This document shows, one piece after another, positions 59,177 to 64,000 of a stretch of 64,000 bases of DNA. Every line of letters starts with the position of its first letter. Within the stretch, counting starts at the first letter, position 1. The notes beneath the pieces are model-generated. The model was not told the origin of the DNA. It searched no databases and worked only from the letters and a program-made list of their open reading frames with translations. The stretch spans positions 399,416,939-399,480,938 of the forward strand of contig NC_081406.1 of NCBI RefSeq assembly GCF_030272615.1. Direction: 5' to 3'. The translations under genes and the position numbers were made by a program. Source of the DNA: Cryptomeria japonica (Eukaryota > Streptophyta > Pinopsida > Cupressales > Cupressaceae).

Positions 59177-62100
59177 ATGGAAATGGGATCATCTTCTATT
59201 CCTATTTTTGTCACAAACCTGACTGTAGTAGAGGTCAAGGACCTCCCCAAGCCATTTTTCAAGTGGTATCCACATGTGGCTACCTTGTAAGATTCGTTTG
59301 GAGCATTTTCTCACGTTCCAGAGGGAGTTGTCTATGTAGAGGATGTTAGGGCATATATTCACTATCACATCGAGGACTTGGGAACTTCAAAAATTAAGGG
59401 CATGTATATGAGTGAGCTGATGGGAGAATCTGGAAAGATCAAACCGACATTCAAGCATATTGAAGACCTAGGGTTTATCGACATTCTTGATATTTCAGAG
59501 TTTGAGGATAAGATAATCAGATACGTTCTAAGCAGAGTACATGGGAAATTTATATGGCTAAACAGACCTTACATAATCACCAAGGAAGCCATCTGAGCAA
59601 TCATTGGTTTACCATCAGTTGGGCAACATCCAGACAAGAAGGTTTCAAATGATTTCATGAAGAAGATTATCGGTACAACATCTGACAAAATATCCATGAA
59701 AGTGAGCACTATCACCGACACGAACATCAAATTTGGTAGCATGGGCATCGAGTATAAGGTAACTCAGTCAAACCAAATGAATTTTGTTTCTAGTTCATGC
59801 ATTTTGGCTGCATATAAAATGATGAGAGAAAATATGAAATTAGATCTATATGGTTGGATGCTTGATGAGTTGTTGATAAATCTAGGCAAGATTAAGGGTG
59901 AAAGGCAAGGTACATTCTGGTATGGCAACTTGATAGTTTGCTTGATGTTATATTTCTTGAATGATACACCTAGTTCCAGTAAGAGGCAATGGGCATTTGA
60001 CATCCCGGTAGGAATACAATTGAAACAGTCAATTGCTACTTTAGGAAGCCAGAGAGATGATAAGGTATGGGGGTATTTTAAGGTATTCCAAAAATATATG
60101 AGGTCTAGGGTAAGGGTACCTGAGCATATTGTAGAAAAATATTCTACTGACATATACTTCATGGTAAAGAAGGATGAGACACTCATGGAAGCAGTTATGC
60201 CCCAAAATATTTGGATTGAAGATTTGGGCTATGAGGTGGTTTCACAGATTCTTGATACTTATGCAAAAATGTTGATTGATGCACCAATTGATGAGGCAGA
60301 GAAGCCCTATGGTATTGCACAACAGAAAAACTCAAGAGGTTGAAACAGAGTTCAACTGGAAGAAAAGAGAGAAGTGGGAAGGGAAAGCAAGAATTTTTTT
60401 GGAGAAGGTCTCAAAGGACATTCAAGCATTAATTGATGCTATCCTAGAGAAAGTCAAAAAGAGGAAGGATCTTGAAGTTCATTTGAGCCTATTATTATAG
60501 AATCAGAATATGAGGATGACACACCGTTGGCATTTAAGAGGGTTGTTAGAAAGAAACCAGAGGAAACAAAGGCAGAAGCTAAGAAGCAACCGGTCAGGAA
60601 GGTTACAATCAAAATACCGGCACAAAAACAAGCAACAAAAACTACACCTACAACTGCATCTGGTACTACAAAGAGGAAGAAGGATGACATTGATTTTGGT
60701 AAGGTTCCACCTAAAACTTGTGCAGAATTAGTAGATGAAATCACTAAAGATGGCATGTTGAAGAATGTTCAATTTTACTATGATCACTTAGAGGAGGATG
60801 AACAAAGAGAGGTAGAGGAAGTAGTCCTATTATACATGGATATTTATAAGAAATCCTTAATAGAAATAGAAAATCAAATACCGGCTAAATTGTATAACAT
60901 GTTAGATGTTAGAAGACTGTCAGCTATGCAAGAGGATAAACACATTAAAATTCAAGAGCTATTATCTATCTATGTTACTATTTCTCTTGATGAAATGGAA
61001 AAGACACTTGAGATGGTAGATAGAAAAGTTTTCAATAAAAAACATAGGATAACTAGTCTGATGCTAGGAAGAGTAAATGAAATAATAAAGGAGACTCAAA
61101 AAGCATGGGTTAAATTTCTTGGAGAAAACAGGGGATTCTTTACTTCACCAGAAACCAAGACAGACATTGTAGATAACTCGGTTGAAGGAAAAGGAAAGGG
61201 GATCATGGGTACTTCACCCTCTATTTTGAAAAATATTAAGAGAGTGGAAACTGATCCCCCAGTAAATACAAATGTACAAACAAATATTGAGATAGCGGTT
61301 AATACAAAGAGTGAACAAGCTAATATTGCACAAGATACTAATATTGAGGATAATAGTCCTCTGGAAACAAATGTACAGGTTGATGTTACTGTTCCTACAG
61401 AGGAACTAACAGTTACACAAATTGCACCAAGTGGCAAAGGTACCAGTGCAAGTAAGAAGGTTATAAAGGATAAATCTTCAGAAGAGAAGGTAGGGGAATC
61501 CGACAGGGAACTGGTTATTGATCCATCATTATTGTCAATTGACACTTCACGGGTAGAAAAGAAAAACATCACAGAGATGAGTGCCACTGAATTGATGATG
61601 ATGGCAGCACAAAAATTGATGAAGGAGGGATCCATAGATAAAGGGATTATAGATCAATCAATCACTGTTCTACACAGACTGGTCCTGGAGTGTAAGATTG
61701 AAAATGAAGCGAGCCCATCCAGCAAGCTTAAGATAATCATTGATAATATATCAAAGGACTTTCAATCCTTACAACAAATCTCAAACTGACAAGCACTAGA
61801 AAGGTTTACTCAAGCTAAGAGAGTTGCAATTTGATCAGGTAATTGAAACTCAGAAGAAAAAGATTGAGGAGAAGCTAATCCTAATAGAAAATCTTTGAAA
61901 TAATGTACAAATATATATATAGGGTATGTTGTAACACTGAAATACTTACAGCTAATGTGGATAAAAAGATAAAAGAGATTCAGAAGAAAATTGCAACTAT
62001 AGCTAACTCTTTTAACGGACTAATTTCATTGACTACATCAATTGACAGTCAAATTTTGATTTCGGAGAACCAAATTTATGTTCTTGAGAATGAAAGAGAC

Positions 62101-62379
62101 AAAATAATTAGAAGAGCAAGAAGTCTGAGAGGCTTGGTGAGTCCCTGGTTGGATTCACTCTGTGTACACAAGAAATAATGCATGGATATGGTGGGAAAGC
62201 CCACACTGACAGAGGTAAATGAGAAAGAGTCTTTTGCACATTTATTGAGTGGACTTGTATCTATTTTCAGCACATTCAAAACCAGTTGGGATACTTATGT
62301 GGAGTTACTAGAGAAGGCTTATCCAGAAATTTTGAAATTTTCAAGCTCCGGTAAGACATTTTGGGGATATGCATTGTAA
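59177..62379 (+). pseudogene. Element D ORF2, unknown retroelement-associated protein
   Basis: The ATG at 59,177 gives MEMGSSSIPIFVTNLTVVEV. One frame runs to 61,789 except for 60,330-60,490, which is read in another frame. Stops are at 59,288 and 59,594. Globular part: IEDLGFIDILDISEFEDKII, RPYIITKEAI (stop) AIIGLPSVG, NFVSSSCILAAYKMM, TFWYGNLIVCLMLYF, WAFDIPVGIQLKQSI. A Lys-rich linker (KKPEETKAEAKKQPVRKV) leads to a helical part (CAELVDEITKDGMLKNVQF, LLYMDIYKKSLIEI). A Ser/Thr/Asp-rich stretch and a further helical end in a third frame (NVDKKIKEIQKKIATIANS, KTFWGYAL) follow. About 1,060 codons. No enzymatic motif is seen. Its retention in both B and D suggests that it served the element. 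Confidence 0.75.
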
Positions 62380-62610
62380 CAGTTCTTTTTCTTTGACATT
62401 TCTTTTTGAATTTCTTATGGCATTGATGTCAAAGGGAGAGTAGTATTGATGTGAAAAAGAACAAAAGAGTTGTATACATTAGGGGATTTATGGAGTCATG
62501 GAGTTTTAGAGATATGGAGTATTTTGCATATTCAGCTCAGGGGGAGCAGGGCAGGATGAAACTAGTAGATGAAACCTTGACCATTTTTCACATGAGTGTT
62601 GCCATCAATG
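62380..62610 (+). other. 3' untranslated end of element D
   Basis: Non-coding, with the block CATGAGTGTTGCCATCAATG close to the PPT, which element B shares. No gene. Confidence 0.6.
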
Positions 62611-62624
62611 CCAAAGGGGGATAT
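62611..62624 (+). other. Polypurine tract of element D
   Basis: CCAAAGGGGGATAT lies directly before the 3' LTR start (TGTTGG). Confidence 0.75.
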
Positions 62625-63594
62625 TGTTGGAAATTGACACTCTATTGGTTGGTTTCACTATATTATCATTGATGGAAATATGGTATTGTGTTCCAGCTTC
62701 ATGTTTTTGTTCTATGGTGTACCGATAGGCACTTCACTGATACTTCATCGGCACCAGCACCGGCACCGGCACCGACAGGACAAAAGGATTTCTTTGATCA
62801 CCGGCATTGCAGGCCGACATGGTTTAGTAAAGGTTATCGGTATTGGAGGCTGACATATCTTGGATTCGACATCGGCAATTGATTTGAATGTTTATGCACT
62901 TATGTTATCCGGTCGACATGTAATTTGATATTGTATATATCTTTGTAGGCTGACATAAGGCATGAAAAGTTGTATAGGGAATATATGTCAGTTTGATAGA
63001 TCATTTTGAAATAGAGTGATAGAGACAAAAGAGATATATGATAGGAGATTATGGCTATGTGAATTTAATATGATGTGAAATATATCAGAGAGATCATGTA
63101 TGTGAGGAAGTTCATGTAAGGGTTATTCTGGTAAAGGGTTTAGGATCTCAGACCAGAACTAACGGAGCTTAAACCAGAATTGTATACTGGCATAGAAGAT
63201 GCTATCTTAGCAGTTCACATTTCTCTGGGTTGTAATCTAGAATTTTATGTAGTCAGTGAGGCTCCTTTTGTGATTGAGCAGTGTGCTCTAGGCTATAAGC
63301 CTTCCTGCAAGTGCAGGCCCCTCATATTTTGTAATATTTCTTCATATGGCTAGTGGATTGATATTGTGGGTCACAAATCCCACTGTGGTTTCTCCTCTTT
63401 GAGGTTTTCCACGTATAAATCTGTGTTATGGTTCTCATTTATGTGATTGGCTTATTGGTTTCTTTACTTCTTTCAATTCTGTATGTACCGGTATACTATT
63501 TGGTGTATGCATGTTTTAATAAGGCTAAAAATTATCATTCCGGTATAACACTGATTTATCCCCCCCCCCCTCTTAGTGTTATTGGTTTCCAACA
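62625..63594 (+). repeat. 3' LTR of element D
   Basis: 970 bp copy of 56,659-57,615. A (CACCGG)-type expansion at 62,748-62,775 (GCACCAGCACCGGCACCGGC) and a run of 12 C at 63,560-63,571 account for part of the length difference. Single-base differences are scattered, so the insertion is not recent. Confidence 0.9.
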
Positions 63595-63599
63595 TGATT

Positions 63600-64000
63600 A
63601 GGGTACTCTAGGTAGTTCAGGTGATGACCATGTTCTGTGCATACACCAACTCATATTTTTACATGTTCTTGTCCTTATGTTAATGCATTATTGCTCATAT
63701 ATTTAATGTATTATTCTTCAGGTGTTGTCCATGTTCCTATGCATACACCACCTCATCTAACCCCATCATCCACACCAATATTGTCGACTGTAATGTTGGC
63801 AACACGCAGCATGCAGGAATCGAGTACTACACCGATCTATGCAACATGACATGTACCTAGGGATGCAGAGGCCACTAGTGGTGATACTTTAGCAACATTT
63901 CCTAGATATTCCCATATTACTAGTACGGGAATGTTTCCGATCACATTTGTGGTGACCAATGATTTTGTTCCCATAAAGATAAAGAAGGTTCCAAGTACTT
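63600..64000 (+). pseudogene. SET-domain-like gene relic, 3' part, cut by window end
   Basis: The gene interrupted by element D resumes with GTLGSSGDDH. An AG acceptor at about 63,720 precedes VVHVPMHTPPHLTPSSTP, a Pro/Ser/Thr-rich stretch. After one stop (63,847) the same frame continues through HVPRDAEATSGDTLATFP to FPITFVVTNDFVPIKIKKVP at the edge. No domain is recognised. The link to the SET part rests on the TGATT duplication and on the strand. Confidence 0.45.

Larger units (their letters stand above)
56659..63594 (+). mobile_element. Element D: LTR retrotransposon without pol, same family as B
   Basis: A complete element of 6,936 bp. Identical 5-bp duplications TGATT lie at 56,654-56,658 and 63,595-63,599. 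The LTRs start TGTTGG and end CCAATA or CCAACA. The PBS is of tRNA-Met type and the PPT is CCAAAGGGGGATAT. The interior (57,616-62,624) encodes a Gag with coiled coil and four CCHC knuckles and a long ORF2; no protease, polymerase or integrase motif occurs. The family resembles Ty1/copia in its PBS but lacks its gag domain. Movement would need enzymes from another element. It is inserted into the SET-like gene. Confidence 0.9.

Noticed and set aside
63560-63571. Run of 12 C as a regulatory element
   Set aside because: Most likely a homopolymer expansion in the LTR; the other LTR has no such run at this place.

Overview
The window looks like intergenic DNA from a large-genome seed plant. A gymnosperm (conifer-like) source is my inference from the depth of nested, decayed LTR elements and the lack of any intact host gene; nothing in the sequence proves it. 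Plant-type families present are Ty3/gypsy pol, a Ty3/gypsy gag-protease element, an L1-type LINE with zf-RVT and RNase H, a CACTA (En/Spm) transposase with the TNP2, DUF4218 and DUF4216 regions, and relics that look like PPR and SET-domain genes. I see no bacterial genes, CRISPR array, rRNA or tRNA.

Layout. (1) 1-27,700 is a nest. The oldest layer, element E, is a Tat-like Ty3/gypsy element on +: the end of pol (1-1571), a convergent antisense ORF with its own TATA box (14,776-15,465, -), a sense ORF of about 1,300 codons (16,239-20,085 plus 26,464-26,556) and a possible 3' LTR. Element A, a gag-protease-only LTR element on -, lies in E at 1673-14,642 (target duplication GATAC/GATAT). A 5'-truncated LINE on - lies in A at 7457-12,613 (duplication ATTTGAAATG). 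Element B, an LTR element without reverse transcriptase on -, lies in the sense ORF of E at 20,086-26,458 (AGAAT/GGAAT); taking it out lets the ORF read on. (2) 27,700-37,700 is AT-rich: a PPR-like relic, a degenerate tandem repeat of about 192 bp, and the 5' LTR, PBS and leader of a second Tat/Ogre-like element F. (3) 37,700-39,300 holds a palindrome-rich minisatellite and CT microsatellites. (4) 39,285-45,700 is a CACTA transposase pseudogene on + with a solo LTR of family A (43,334-44,593, perfect TTATT duplication) and an in-frame GAT array. (5) 45,700-55,300 has no gene I can support; it contains an inverted-repeat pair 6.4 kb apart, several hairpins and minisatellites. (6) 55,340-64,000 is a SET-domain-like pseudogene on +, split by element D (56,659-63,594, TGATT duplication), a nearly full-length relative of B.

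The most unusual content is a set of non-pol proteins carried by retroelements. The sense ORF of E and ORF2 of B and D share a motif of the form T-x-E-A-I followed by P, although their carriers differ. B and D have a Gag with a coiled coil and four CCHC knuckles plus an ORF2 of about 1,000 codons, and no pol. The LINE carries about 700 codons of unknown protein after RNase H. All coding regions are damaged by stops or frameshifts, so the window is a record of past activity rather than a set of working genes.
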